This document shows, one piece after another, positions 32,800 to 43,814 of a stretch of DNA of 64,000 nt (its first letter is position 1; each line of letters starts with the position of its first letter). The translations under genes and the position numbers were made by a program. The DNA lies in assembly GCA_949152475.1 (NCBI GenBank), contig OX424564.1:34842165-34906164 (forward strand), in the 5' to 3' direction. Source of the stretch: Terebella lapidaria (lineage: Eukaryota > Annelida > Polychaeta > Terebellida > Terebellidae). Under the pieces are notes generated by a model. It was not told where the DNA came from, searched no databases, and saw only the letters and a list, made by a program, of their open reading frames with translations.

Positions 32800-33480
32800 T
32801 CGATCAGGCGGTTGGTCTAGGGAGGGTCTCGTATCCCTAAGACCAGAAACTCCCTAAACAGTAAAGCTATACTGACGACCGTGACCTAGATTCTGACCAG
32901 GAGTCTCGAAGCTGATCACACCGAGAGTTCTAACTTCCAACATCGATCGCGACCGGATGGATCTCGCGATCAATGGTCCAAAGCCGGGCAAGGGCAGGTT
33001 TGCGTCGGCCGATCGGCAGACAAAGATTGCTTTGTCTGTGACCTCCGCTATGTTGAGCGCTATTGAGCGCAACAGAGGGGTCACCTCTAGGAGGGACATC
33101 TCCCGTCAGGAGGCACTGTTTCCTACCTGGAAAGCTTCTGCCTGCGTGCCGGAGACCCATCGGTCGTCTGGCGATAGTGGCTCCACCACGGCCGCCCTGG
33201 TAGGAGACCCGGCCCCATCTTTACCTTTTATCTACGAGGCAAGGCCATGTCTGGTCTGCCTACGTCAAGAAGGGTCGCATTTCGACATGGCAAACTATGT
33301 CCCATCAATTGATGGAACAGCTCTCTCTCACCGATCACCTGACGCCATTGGCGCAGGAGTTCATGGACGAGGGTGCCATGGCAGATGGGGTCCGCCAGCA
33401 GCTCGTGGCGACTCTGGACATTTTGTCTGGGGTCGTCAAGGCCGCTGAAGCTAGACTTCACCGTCTTCGGTGAGTACGGC
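32800..33480 (+). pseudogene. GC-rich coding-like fragment, possibly retroelement gag-like, broken
   Basis: An abruptly GC-rich island in AT-rich DNA, coding-like on + in more than one frame. It includes GPKPGKGRFASADRQTKIA near 32990 and a lysine/glutamine-rich helical run near 33280-33470, ending in a stop just before 33475. The style resembles gag-like ORFs of tyrosine-recombinase (DIRS-type) retroelements, but I see no CCHC knuckle or enzyme domain, so this is tentative. It is a broken fossil fragment with at least one break. Confidence 0.4.
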
Positions 33481-34207
33481 GCCCCGTGGGCCCTTGTATT
33501 AATTTCTGATCAATGATGCCCTATACATGTGATCTAGCCAATAAAACATCAAATAAAGCTGTAGCTTGACCGCTCATTGGTATTGTCAAAACGAGAGTTC
33601 AAATATACATTACCTACTATATCAATACATTATGGCACATCTATGCGCCGGTTTCGCATCACGTTAAAACGAAACCGACTTATTCAATCTTATTGACTTA
33701 TTGAATCTTCGTATAACGTTATTCCCACCCGGAAAGACGCAGAGAGCACACGAAATAAAGCACACAGCAATAAACAGACTGCAATGAGGGGTTATCAGAA
33801 ATATCTGCAATCACCAGCTGGCAGCACTGCTTTATTAGTCTTATGACGTCATTATATTGTTTTTGCTGGCGTTATCAATATAAACGTAATTTACCCGCCA
33901 AAATGTACGTCATTAATGATTACAGACGATATCCGTTTATGATTTTGGCGCCAAAAAGGACTGATAGTACAATGCTGCCCTCTGTTGAATGATGTTTGAT
34001 AACCCCCTATTGATATACATGTGATATCATTCAGCCATTCATCTCAAGCCTCGGTAAAATAGGTGATTACGGCTCGCCAGATTCATCATCGCTTGATCAT
34101 TCAGCAATACAACATTATGTGAGTTAAGGTAAGACAATTATTAAAACATGTTATGTGCATTTTCAGTTTTAAGTGTCATATTCGCCAAACTGAGACACAT
34201 ACATTTT
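33481..34207. other. Unassigned sequence
   Basis: No gene or strong repeat. TTATTGACTTATTGAATCTT near 33700 is a short local repetition. Confidence 0.4.
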
Positions 34208-34585
34208 TTACAGCGTTATAACGCTCTAATACAGCGTAATAACGCATTTATTTACAGCGTTAATTTACAGCATAATAACGCTTCAATACAGCGTTATAAC
34301 GTTCTAATACAGCGTTATAAGGATTCAAATTAGAGCGTTATAACGCTATAAATTAAAGCGTAATTACATTGTACATAAGAGTGTTATAACGCTGTATTAT
34401 AGCGTTATTATGCTGTAATTTAGAGCGTAATTACACTGTAAAATAGAGCGTTATTATGCTGTAAAATAAATAGTAATTATGCTGTAAATTAGAGCATTAT
34501 AACGCTGTATTCGTTATAACGCTGTAAATTAGAGCGTTATAAAGCTGTAAGTTAGAGCGTTATTATACTGTAAATTAGAGCTGTA
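34208..34585. repeat. Palindromic AGCGTTATAACGCT minisatellite with strand switch
   Basis: About 20 units of 18 to 22 bases built on the palindrome AGCGTTATAACGCT. Up to about 34325 the linker reads CTAATACAGCG; beyond it the linker is reversed, TTAGAGCG and CTGTAA. The array is thus two opposed halves meeting near 34325-34340. The base palindrome makes cruciforms possible along its length. Confidence 0.85.
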
Positions 34586-34777
34586 AAAATGCATTCGTCC
34601 ATGTGGCTAATATGAGCCACCGTAGTTTTCAGGAAAGACGAGACCAAGAACAAAAAAACATTGACACTTTCGGGTTAACATCACAGTCATGGCCAGCGTC
34701 GTTGGCGGGCAACCCTTCACCAATGTTCACGGCCCGGGGTCTCGGGCTTTCGATTTATTGCTTTATTGTGCAATTAA

Positions 34778-35758
34778 AGGGTATATATCAGGAAAATTGG
34801 ATATTTGGCTTTTGTTATGTACGTGAAAGCACTATTTGAACCGAACAAAATGGTCTTCATAGCATATCGATATCATTATTCCTTCCAAAGTTATGACACT
34901 TTAAACATGAACTTATTTACAGAATCTGACAACAGAGTCTGACAGCTAATTAATATGCAGATGATATGTATGACGTCATTGACAGACTGCTTTTTAATTA
35001 GGCATTTTTAAATGTAATAGTGAGACTGTTTGTATCCATATTTGTTCACCGAAACCCATTTTTATGCTTTTCAGTTCGAATAGTCAGTGATTTCAAGAAA
35101 TTCGTGGTTGCCATGGCCACCAATGGTCTGGCTAGGCCCTTAATAACCATGCTAAGGGCCATTTCAGACAATAGAATAATGACAATAAATTGAGAAATAT
35201 ATCATCAAAATGTCTAAACACAACCCTGAGCAACCAATACAGGCTTGGGAAACCAGCAGTAATAGCATCCATTAACTTTCAATGACTCTAAATGTCAGTG
35301 ATTTCTCAGGCTTGTATCGGTTGCTAAGGTGTGTTTTTAACATTTTGTTGATCAATTTCACCTAATATAGTCACTACCCTGTTAAATAGATTGTTTGGAT
35401 ACTTTCATATCGTGTTTTAACTTGAATACCAGCCTTGGCAACCTGGTTGCTAAGGGCCTAATCAGCTCATTGGTTGCCATGTCAACCAAAATTTATATGC
35501 ACTCACTGACTAATATTAATTCCTACTGAACGATATTTCTGATGAATTTTGGTGACCAAATATGAGCTTAAATGCTTAATTGTGACATGTTGAATCGCCT
35601 AATTAAAAAACAAGCTGTCAATGACGTCACACATCTTATTTGCACACTAATTAGCTGACAGATTTTTCAAGACTATCTGGAGAAATTTTCGGTTTTTCAA
35701 TATCAAAGTAGTAGTGGCTTCAAATAAGCTGATATCATATTGTCGTGATATATACCCT
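34778..35758. mobile_element. MITE with TTAA target duplication (Kolobok/piggyBac type)
   Basis: TTAA at 34774-34777 and 35759-35762 flanks a 981-bp block with ends AGGGTATATATCA and TGATATATACCCT. Inner inverted stretches also pair: GACAGCTAATTA with TGACGTCATTGACAG near 34940-34985, and CTGTCAATGACGTCA with TAATTAGCTGTC near 35615-35660, each next to a TTTTTAATTAGGC block. No open frame. TTAA duplication with an AGGG end is known for Kolobok; piggyBac also uses TTAA. Confidence 0.75.
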
Positions 35759-35762
35759 TTAA

Positions 35763-36167
35763 ATGATATCTTGGCCATAAATTCGTTTTGAAAATGACAG
35801 ATGATCATTATTCAAATCGTATATTCATTTTCAGTGACACATGTTCCCGATTTCTGCTGGTCATTCAGGCCGGGAACTAGCATCGAGGCACTGCCTTGGA
35901 GACTATCTCAGGGTATCGCAATAAAATAAATTCAAAAGATTACATAAATGGTACTCGGAGAAAACGTGTAACGGAATTGATTCCGAGCCCCTTGTGGTAG
36001 TATGAAATACACTAATTCTATCATATACCATGATTTTACAATGTATGTGTACAGAATGTCAAATATTCTTCCTGGTGTAAGAAAAGTCAGTTGTTAGAAA
36101 AATTGATGGTTCTGAGAAGATATCTACCGCGTGGGTACACCGGGCAACGAGTGAATGATTGTAACGT
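35763..36167. other. Unassigned sequence
   Basis: No gene or repeat found here. Confidence 0.4.
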
Positions 36168-36413
36168 TTAAAATATTGTTGTGACGTCACACCATTGTCT
36201 GAACAGTGGATTCGTCCGCACGAATCCACCGTTTGCCCCATACGAAGTCATTGGTTCACTGATGCATGTAATGTCATGTTGCACAAGTTCATAATCAGTA
36301 ATCTCAAGATCATCTAATGTTGAATTTCCAACATCGTTCAGAATGTTTGCAGCATTAAATGCGACCATACTATCCACGATTTCATTTGAAAATGTGTCCA
36401 AATTATCTGCCAT
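36168..36413 (-). CDS. Small acidic open frame, unknown
   Basis: 81 codons from ATG at 36413 (context AACATGGCA). The first 50 residues are acidic and helix-prone (MADNLDTFSNEIVDSMVAFN, then LDDLEITDYELVQHDI). The last 30 run through a hairpin, so their wording (RTNPLFRQWCDV) may be fortuitous. It lies between two hairpin motifs (36185-36240 and 36815-36870). It could be the N-terminus of a lost transposase or chance. The frame extends upstream to another ATG at 36566, but that part looks random. Confidence 0.25.
   Translation of the reverse strand: MADNLDTFSNEIVDSMVAFNAANILNDVGNSTLDDLEITDYELVQHDITCISEPMTSYGANGGFVRTNPLFRQWCDVTTIF
36185..36240. repeat. Hairpin with GTGGATTCGT/ACGAATCCAC arms
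   Basis: Inverted ten-base arms around CCGC, with weaker pairing outside (CAGACAATGG-like with CCGTTTGCC). A sister motif lies at 36815-36870. Confidence 0.6.
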
Positions 36414-36814
36414 GTTAAAATTTAATGTCAACCAGTCGATGTCCAGTAACAGAAATGCGAGAATGTGTGTGGTATAGGTCACTGTTTCGCTGTGTTTTGA
36501 GTACAATATATTAAAACTCACCATCATCCAATGGAGCTGTCCATTGAAACACGTTCCACGCATCAAACCCTGCTCCTTAATAGTACTCGCTCACTAAATG
36601 AATGCATTTAACCCGCGTGTGCCACGCGAGATAAAGTACTTGGGCAGAAAACCATGTTGAGTTGAGCAATTTAAATTCACTCGGTTGCCGGCTATTTATG
36701 AATACATCTTTGTCATGCTTGACTTGCAATAGATCTAACAGAAACAATATACATGTGTACGAGTAATCTGTTGGTCGCATTGTGATTGTAAGAGCAATAT
36801 TTTAAGTCGGATAA

Positions 36815-36870
36815 AACACTCGAAACAATGAATTCGTTCACGAATTCACTGTTTCTCGTGCTTTATCCAT
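36815..36870. repeat. Hairpin with GTGAATTCGTGAAC-like arms
   Basis: GAATTCGTTCACGAATTC core flanked by paired AACACTCGAAACA and TGTTTCTCGTGCTT. Similar in plan to the hairpin at 36185-36240; the two could be ends of one small element. Confidence 0.6.
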
Positions 36871-36940
36871 GACTTAAATGTTTATACGGAAAAGAGTTTC
36901 ATATACGAGTTTTGAATACGAGATATACATGTTATGTATA

Positions 36941-37037
36941 GGATAATGCCCTAGGCTGAGTATTTCTCACGAATAGAGACCGAGGCCGAAGGCCGAGGTT
37001 TCTATTCGTGAGGAATACGAAGCCGTAGGCATTATCC
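36941..37037. repeat. 97-bp hairpin
   Basis: GGATAATGCC ... TTCTCACGAATAGAGACC pairs with GGTTTCTATTCGTGAGGAAT ... GGCATTATCC around a CCGAGGCCGAAGGCCGAGG centre. Arms pair over about 40 bases with few mismatches. Confidence 0.8.
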
Positions 37038-37068
37038 GACATAGTGCATGCACTCCCCCCCCCCCCCC

Positions 37069-37668
37069 TATGGAAGCGTTAATTGATCATCCACTTAACC
37101 ACATAATTTTTCACAACCTGGCGTGTTGAGTATCACAGTAAGTTGCCTTATCGTCATAAATATCATGGCAAGTTATCATGTTGTGAAAAGTAGGCAAATC
37201 ATCTTGACAAGACGTGTGACCATGAAAATTATCACAGCAATACATCTTACCGTGAAAAAATATCATGTCAGCATGTCTCACCGTGATATTTATCATAAGA
37301 AGACGTTTTATCGTGTTAAATATAATGGTAAGTCAGCATAAATATCGTTATATTTTTTCACGTTAAGATGTCTTGTCATCATATTGTTTCACGGTAAGAC
37401 TTGTTATTGTGATAGTTTTTCATATCAAGACGTCTTGTGGTTATAATTTTTCAGAGTAAGACATTATATCGTTATATTTTTCATGACAAGACGTCTTGTC
37501 GTGATAAATTTTCACAGTATGTCTCCTTGTCATAATAATTTAGGAGATTTTCATAACATGATGACTTGCCATGATATTTAACATGACAAGACGTCTTATT
37601 GTGATACTGAACACGCCAGGTCCTGAAAAAATATGTGGTTAAGTGGATGATCAGTTAAAGCTTCCATA
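37069..37668. mobile_element. MITE with internal palindromic minisatellite
   Basis: 600 bp with inverted ends (TATGGAAGCGTTAATTGATC at left; CAGTTAAAGCTTCCATA at right) pairing over about 75 bases through a CCTGGCGTGTT motif. C runs flank both ends. The interior is some 12 degenerate units of about 36 to 40 bases built on ACAAGACGTCTTGTCGTGAT and TTTTTCAC. No open frame of note. Confidence 0.75.
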
Positions 37669-37674
37669 CCCCCC

Positions 37675-39111
37675 TTCTGAAACAACCCCCCCTCCCCCTC
37701 CCATACATTTAGTTCATAAACAACATATCACATGCATTTTACGTAATTCAATATAAACAACAAAACTGCAAATGCAACAGAGAGTCCTTGCTCAATCAAG
37801 TGTATCCGTCAGGAAAAGCGTTGGATCTATTATCCGCTGCAGAATTTACTTCACCACATGACTCAGCTCATAGATTCGTACATTCAACCCTAGACGGCAT
37901 TCTGTTGTTATGGCTACAGTATACATGGTTCAAATTGAGTATTTTTCTGGTGGACTCGCACTGTGCCTTTGAATTGTTTTCTCCCCCTAGTAACGTGTTT
38001 GTGAGTATTGCTCAGATGGAACCGTATAAAAGCAAACGCGGCAAAAGGCGCGCTCACTTTTAAACAGCAAGCTACGTAACATGGACTTTTCGTAATGAAA
38101 TAATGCAGCACATGGATAACGCCGCATGCGGATATGAACGCGTTCTGACGCGCTTGTTTGTTGGATACTGTTGCAAAATCTCATTCCTCGGAATGACTCA
38201 AAATTTTGGTGTAACCAGATGCAGTACATGAACAACATACCAGATTTGTAAACCGGTCAGTATATCACATTTTTCTTTGAATTCAAAACAAAATTAGCAT
38301 GATTTTCTCCTTCTGCATTATCTAACGGGTTGTACCCGTGTACAAAGAATTTAATCATAATTTTTGCCCGAACAAATATCTTTAACCTGCGTTCTTTCAA
38401 TCCTTATAAGAAAATAAAAAAACGATTTGTACACATGTATTTACAGAATTCCTCGTAAAATCACTACGGCGATTATAAAGTTTTGTCCATGACTTCAACG
38501 TACAACTGGTAAGTAAAAGTTTTGTGTGTGTGTGCTATTAGTGCATTCAATTTATATGGCGGAGTGAAATTTCTGTTCAAATTGTTTCCATAATACATAT
38601 GCTGAATAGCTATAAACTAGATTTGAAGAGGAAAAATCAAACATTCATGTTTGTATATTTATTCATGTTTGCAGGAAAATTACGTTATGCGTGATCTCTG
38701 GAGGCTTCTCTAGGATTCCGGTACATTTGCGGATGTGGAATATCGCAGGATTATTGTCAAAACCTCCGGAATTCCAAGGATATTGTGGATATATACGTTT
38801 TCACTGGAATTTTGCAGAAGGCGGATGATTCCATGAACCATATGTCCAAAAATTAACAACTGTTGTGACCCATGGATTAAACTCGCACACCTTAACGATT
38901 AGCGGTTTATGTATATCGAGTAATATAAGTCTGATACATGTATATGCTCGGCAATAAAAAATACAATCCCGGTGTGTTTACTGTGTCCACCAGTATTGAT
39001 TTATTTTCATTCAATACCTGGGACAGGTATTTATTGGAAATAAATACCTCCCACAGAGGTATTTATTACAAATAGATACCTGCTCGAGACAATAGAATCA
39101 TGCACTATGTT
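37675..39111. other. Unassigned sequence
   Basis: No gene supported. There is a C-rich start (37675-37700), a TGTGTGTGTG run at 38521 and a short ACCTCCCACAGAGGT/ATACCTGGGACAGGTAT inverted cluster near 39010-39080. Confidence 0.4.
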
Positions 39112-39119
39112 CTAGTTAA

Positions 39120-39978
39120 AGTACTAGGAACATGAAAATATGACGTGAGCTCAGATTAAAGCACCATGTGAGCTGATCAGAACGGTTTTACAGCATATCT
39201 CACTTCCTTCAAAAGGTACAGTGTTCGAATTGCCCAAAGTACAATTTTAAAAATCATATAGCTCATTAATATACAAATTTGTATGCATGACGTCACAGGG
39301 GGAATATTCTTTTTTAATTAGATGGTTTTGTTGTCATTTTAAAGTCTTAAGAAGTTGCAATTATTCAACAAAGCTTATTCCACATAATTGATAGTCAATG
39401 AATTTCGCATCCGGATAGTTGCCAAGATCGCCAGTATTGATATGAGGCCCCTAGCAACCAGGGTTGCTATGGCCCAAATCCACAGTCATATCGATAAGCA
39501 AACAAAACCAAGGGTGAAAATGGATTGACTCCACATGCATAATTAATATACAATAATCAAATTCTGTCAAAACCACTATTTCTGGCAGTTGGCACCCATA
39601 GCAACCAATGGTTGCTAGGGGCTCCATCAGGTGAATAGTAACCATGGCAACAGCAACACTCTGAACAACACTGATTATTGACCATGCCTATCAATGATTG
39701 AAATTTAGGTTTGCAATAATTCTTACCAGATCAATTATATTAAGACTCAAACTTGCCTAATTAAAAATATTCCCCCTTCTACGTCACGAATACCTCATTT
39801 GCATACTAATAAGCTTCTTGTAAAATCCAGAAATGTTCAATCTAGCTGCCAAAATGTGACATTCAAATGGCCATAACTTTTTAACCAATAGAGATATTGG
39901 CATGCAGTAAACTGCATTTAATCAGTAAAACCAGGCCTCTCATTTGATTTCACATCATATTTTCATGTTCCTAGTACT
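39120..39978. mobile_element. MITE with long inverted ends and 8-bp duplication
   Basis: Ends AGTACTAGGAACATGAAAAT and its reverse complement, pairing over about 28 bases. Flanks CTAGTTAA (39112-39119) and CTAGTTAG (39979-39986) fit an 8-bp target duplication with one change. The inner plan (CATTAATATACAAAT, ATGACGTCA, TTTTTTAATTAG, central GTTGCTATGG/CCATAGCAACC) matches the element at 34778-35758, so they are related. No open frame. Confidence 0.7.
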
Positions 39979-39989
39979 CTAGTTAGGGG

Positions 39990-41045
39990 GCTCTTTTGGT
40001 AGCAATTAGTTTCATGTCAATAGCATGTTTGTTTCCTGAGATATATAACGTTTCAAATTATGTATATTTATAACTCCCTATGACGTCACAATGGGGGTTT
40101 CGTCTATGCTGCATAACATCGGTACTTCCGCTAGGAGGTCCGCGCGCGTAGTACTTAAGGTCTACCGACCTTGGTTCAGAAGCTCATTTTGCAGGAATTG
40201 CAGCTCGATCTCGAGGGGTGCACTTTTGGGCAGCGGGTCATAGACACCGACTGGTCACCGGGTCCAGTCCAGATGTAGCCAGCTCCACTTGCACATCAAT
40301 TACTGTCGTCACAACCAATCTCACTACTTGAGAGATGTTTCCTGAATAAAGAACTAGTTGAAGATTCGATTGTTGTCTTTCTACCGGCGTTCCTGCGGCA
40401 AAGTAAAGGCAGCCCGAATGGGCCGGAAATACAAGTGGGAATGACAGAGTAAGAAAGAACTGAGATAACCAAAGAATCTAGCTCCAGACCGGATCACAGT
40501 AAGACACAATGCCAAAGGGTTACTGACTTAAGAGAAGACAAGAAGAAGAACCGACTGCACCCGGTACCATGAAAAACCGCTACCAATAAGAAGAGGGAGC
40601 CGGGCCAGGACCACTCCAGGGACCGGCTGTAGCTGGTACCAAGAGGAATAGTCAGGCTGGTACCAACCAACCGGTACCACCCGGTACCAGGTCAAGCCGG
40701 AACCACCCAGAACAAAGGAAATGGGATCTGTTGTGAGAGGGGGTTCGTTCGAAGCTCCCGACCCCTGTCCCCCCTCCCTCTGGCTACAGAGTATGTAACG
40801 AATAGTTTATTTTTTAATGTACTTAATGTACTTAATGTACCAGAAAATGGACATATGTAACAAAGCAGCTAAAATTATTCTGGTTACTCAGCGAGAGAAA
40901 AGTGAAACTACTAATCACGAATCACGAGCCGGAACGACATAAACCAATCGAACAACCGGGACATTACATCTTAAGGATGTTCGCTATAGGTGAACCCACT
41001 CAAGAGGGGCTAAAATGTGAAATTCATTGATGATTTTCATACTTT
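39990..41045. other. GC-richer block, possible solo LTR debris
   Basis: From 40100 the DNA turns GC-rich, with GCGCGCGTAGTACTTAAGG, a CCTGAATAAAG polyadenylation-like site at 40344 and TTCCTGCGGCA near 40390. A stretch with many CCGGTACCA motifs follows at 40550-40700, then a C/T-rich run to 40790. It could be old LTR or leader sequence, but I found no second copy and make no firm call. Confidence 0.25.
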
Positions 41046-42054
41046 TAAACAAACATCAATATTGCATTGTGCATTCGAAACAGAAAATTGTGATCTTTAG
41101 TGAGGGTTTATTTGTAATTTTACCCTCAAGACCAACGAAACGGGTCATATTTAGCCATTTCAACTAACATCTTTTTTATAACAACCAATGCAAAACAAAA
41201 CTTGATATTTTGCTTATTTATCAAAATACTGATGTGCATGTTTCGTATATCAAAAAGAGTAGCGAGACTAACATGCTAATTTTCGTATATGCTGTTGAAG
41301 TTGTGCAAGTCAATGAATTTATCAACATTTTAGTAATCAATTTTGTATAATTTGATATCACAAACTTGCCTTACGGTTCGTTATTAAATAATCAATATGC
41401 ATGAGTTGTTATTAAAAAGCAAACTTTATTGAAATTGCCCATTTTTCATGTATTTTGAGGGTAAAGTGGAAAAAAAAACATCTTTCAATCACTGTCCGGA
41501 ATCCGTTTCGGCAGAGGATATTGGAAAACGATATTTTTCGGTTGGGAAACGATATGTTCGATTGGGAAACGCCAAGCTGCAAGGGGATATGTGTTGTTTT
41601 CCTCAATAAAGTATAAAAAAATAGGTGTAATCGTTAATCAGAAGAAAGACAAACATGCGCTAATGTTGTATAAAGTTTCAGTGTCGACCAAACCTGCTAT
41701 ACTTGATGTAATATGGTTTTTGTGACGTGAAATGCGATGAAAATCACACCGTTTTGAACAAATGAACACTGATGATTAAATATGTGTCTGATGCACACAA
41801 AAAGTAACACGAGTCAAGAGAAAGGTTTATTACATGATCCCCACCGAAAAGAAACATTTTACATCGCCTCATTAATAAATGTTTGCTGATTTTCTGAACC
41901 ATTGATGTTCCGGTGGGTAAACGATACTGTTCCGATTGGAAAACAGTTCTGATATGGGTGTTTCGATTAGTAAACGATATTTTATTGGAAATTTATGCCC
42001 GTTAAGGCTCGTTTTTGGCTATTATTCATTCATTCTTATTATTTCTTCCAACAG

Positions 42055-42189
42055 ATGGCGTCTCGCGGCTTCAAGGCCAGGTGTTATAACTGTCATTCCA
42101 AGTTTGAAGACTCTAACCACATTGTGAAGCACTCATTTGACAAACACCAAGAAAAAAACCTTTTCTATACTGAGACCCGCTGTGGATGA
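42055..42189 (+). CDS. Zinc-finger-like N-terminal fragment in the transposon
   Basis: 44 codons from ATG at 42055, preceded by CTTCCAACAG, which looks like a splice acceptor. Residues CYNCHSKFEDSNHIVKH then SFDKH give C-x2-C and two spaced H, a C2H2-like finger. A stop follows at 42187-42189. It sits just inside the left arm, where a transposase would begin. DNA-binding fingers are common at transposase N-termini, so I infer a truncated transposase; the catalytic part is absent from this copy. Confidence 0.4.
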   Translation: MASRGFKARCYNCHSKFEDSNHIVKHSFDKHQEKNLFYTETRCG

Positions 42190-42339
42190 GGAAACAGGGA
42201 AAAATTAGCCCAAAGGCTAAGAAATGTTACCCGAGAATTGTACAGTGTTAAGGTCTCAAAGTCTGCAATGGTAATTTTTCAACAATGTCTGCCCAAGGGG
42301 AACATTGTTTTCTATATATTTACAGTTGATTCCTAAGTT

Positions 42340-42900
42340 GGAAAGTCGATAATGAGCGAGATATTAGCCATTTCGTGCTCTGACCTTGAAAATAAGGTCA
42401 AAGGTCAACTTCAAGATTATGAGAATATTCAGCATATATCATTTCCTATATGTCCACAATTGATTCCTAAGCTCTGAAGTTGATAATAAGCGAGAAATTA
42501 GCCACTTTGTTGTCTGGCCTCGAAAATAGGATCAAAGGTCACGGAAACTCCAAGCATATATCATTCCCTATATGTCCACAATTGATTCCTCAGCAGTAAA
42601 GTCGATAATAAGCAATATATTGGCCATTTTGTGCTGTGACTTTGAAAATGAGATCGAGGCCAAATTCAAGGTCATCAGAAAATTCGACGTATATCATGTC
42701 CTATATGTCCACAATTGATTCCCAAGCCATATAGTCGATAAGGAGCGAGATATTACTCATTTTGTCCTGTGACCTTGAAAATTAGGTCGAATGTGAAATT
42801 CAAGGTTATGAGAATATTCAGCACATATCATTTCCTTTATGTCCACAATTGATTCCTATCTAATCTCAATATTAAGTAAGATATTAGCAACAATATGTCC
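42340..42900 (+). repeat. Nuclear-receptor-half-site array, four to five units
   Basis: Units of about 130 bp, each with TGACCTTGAAAATNAGGTCA, ATTCAGCATATATCATTTCC and CACAATTGATTCCTAAGC. AGGTCAAAGGTCA (a direct repeat of AGGTCA spaced by one) occurs at 42395-42407. It lies inside the 41490-44302 transposon. Same family as 13508-13690 and, reversed, 52025-52970. Confidence 0.8.
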
Positions 42901-43814
42901 CATTATGAAGCATAAAAGAATTTAACATGGGAAAGTCCCATTTGTGCCAAGTTTGGGCCAAAATGGCCCACTTTGAGCGATACAAGGGCAAAGAAACTTA
43001 GACATGTCGCAAAGGTGCATAAGGGTGATCTTTTCAAACGATAATCTGAAAAGCGTCTGAACAATTTTTGAGAAAATGGCCGCCAAAGTCCGAAATTGAC
43101 TGTTTTTCTGACAAAGAAGGGCGTCTCAAGGTCATTGAAGGTAAATTCATGATCACCACCGGAACCACAATATATGAATTCCTATTTGAATGTGCCAATA
43201 TTTACGCTCTATCTTGAAGTGTTCTAGGAGTTTACTCCATACAACTCCCATTATCAAGGAAAAATTGCGTGAAATCCAAAAACGTTTTCAAAGGGGGAAA
43301 TATTTCTTGGTTGGATATCACTCAAAACGAATAGTGACTTCATTAGGGACGAAAAGGTTTTTTTTCAACAACCTGTCGAAAATTCAAAATGGCCACCACA
43401 TGCAGACCGGCGATTCAAGGGCAACGAAACTTATACACTTCAGAAAGGTACATAAGAGGAATCTTTTTAAACAAAAATCTCAAAACTGATCAAACAGTTT
43501 CTGAGAAAACAGCTAAAAACTGAATTTTGGGCCTTTTGAGCCTAAATATTGGGCCTATCGATCGTCAAGGCATTCCATCTTTATACACAATGTCAAAGAC
43601 CCAAATTAGCATGTTTTGAAACAAAAATCTCAAAACTTTTTCTATTATGTCGAGCCCGGGCACATGATTAACCTTATTTCACACCCAAAATGTTGTGCAT
43701 ACAGTCATAAAATTATAATTCATTCGAGGTAACCTTTCACTAAAGACCACACAGTATTGCTCGTGTATAACAGTTGATCTCGTATTTCATAAGTACACAA
43801 TTTTCCGTTTCCCA
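42901..43814. other. Transposon interior without recognised genes
   Basis: Contains phrases such as GAAAATGGCCGCCAAA and TCTCAAAACTG repeated locally at about 43020-43640. This looks like a diverged repeat related to 18741-19045. No coding sequence. Confidence 0.4.

Noticed and set aside
34208-34585. CRISPR-like array
   Set aside because: Units are short, degenerate and palindromic without unique spacers of constant length, and the DNA is eukaryotic.
40550-40700. CCGGTACCA repeats as an origin or satellite
   Set aside because: Short, irregular and few. Could be LTR leader debris; no second copy in the window to test.
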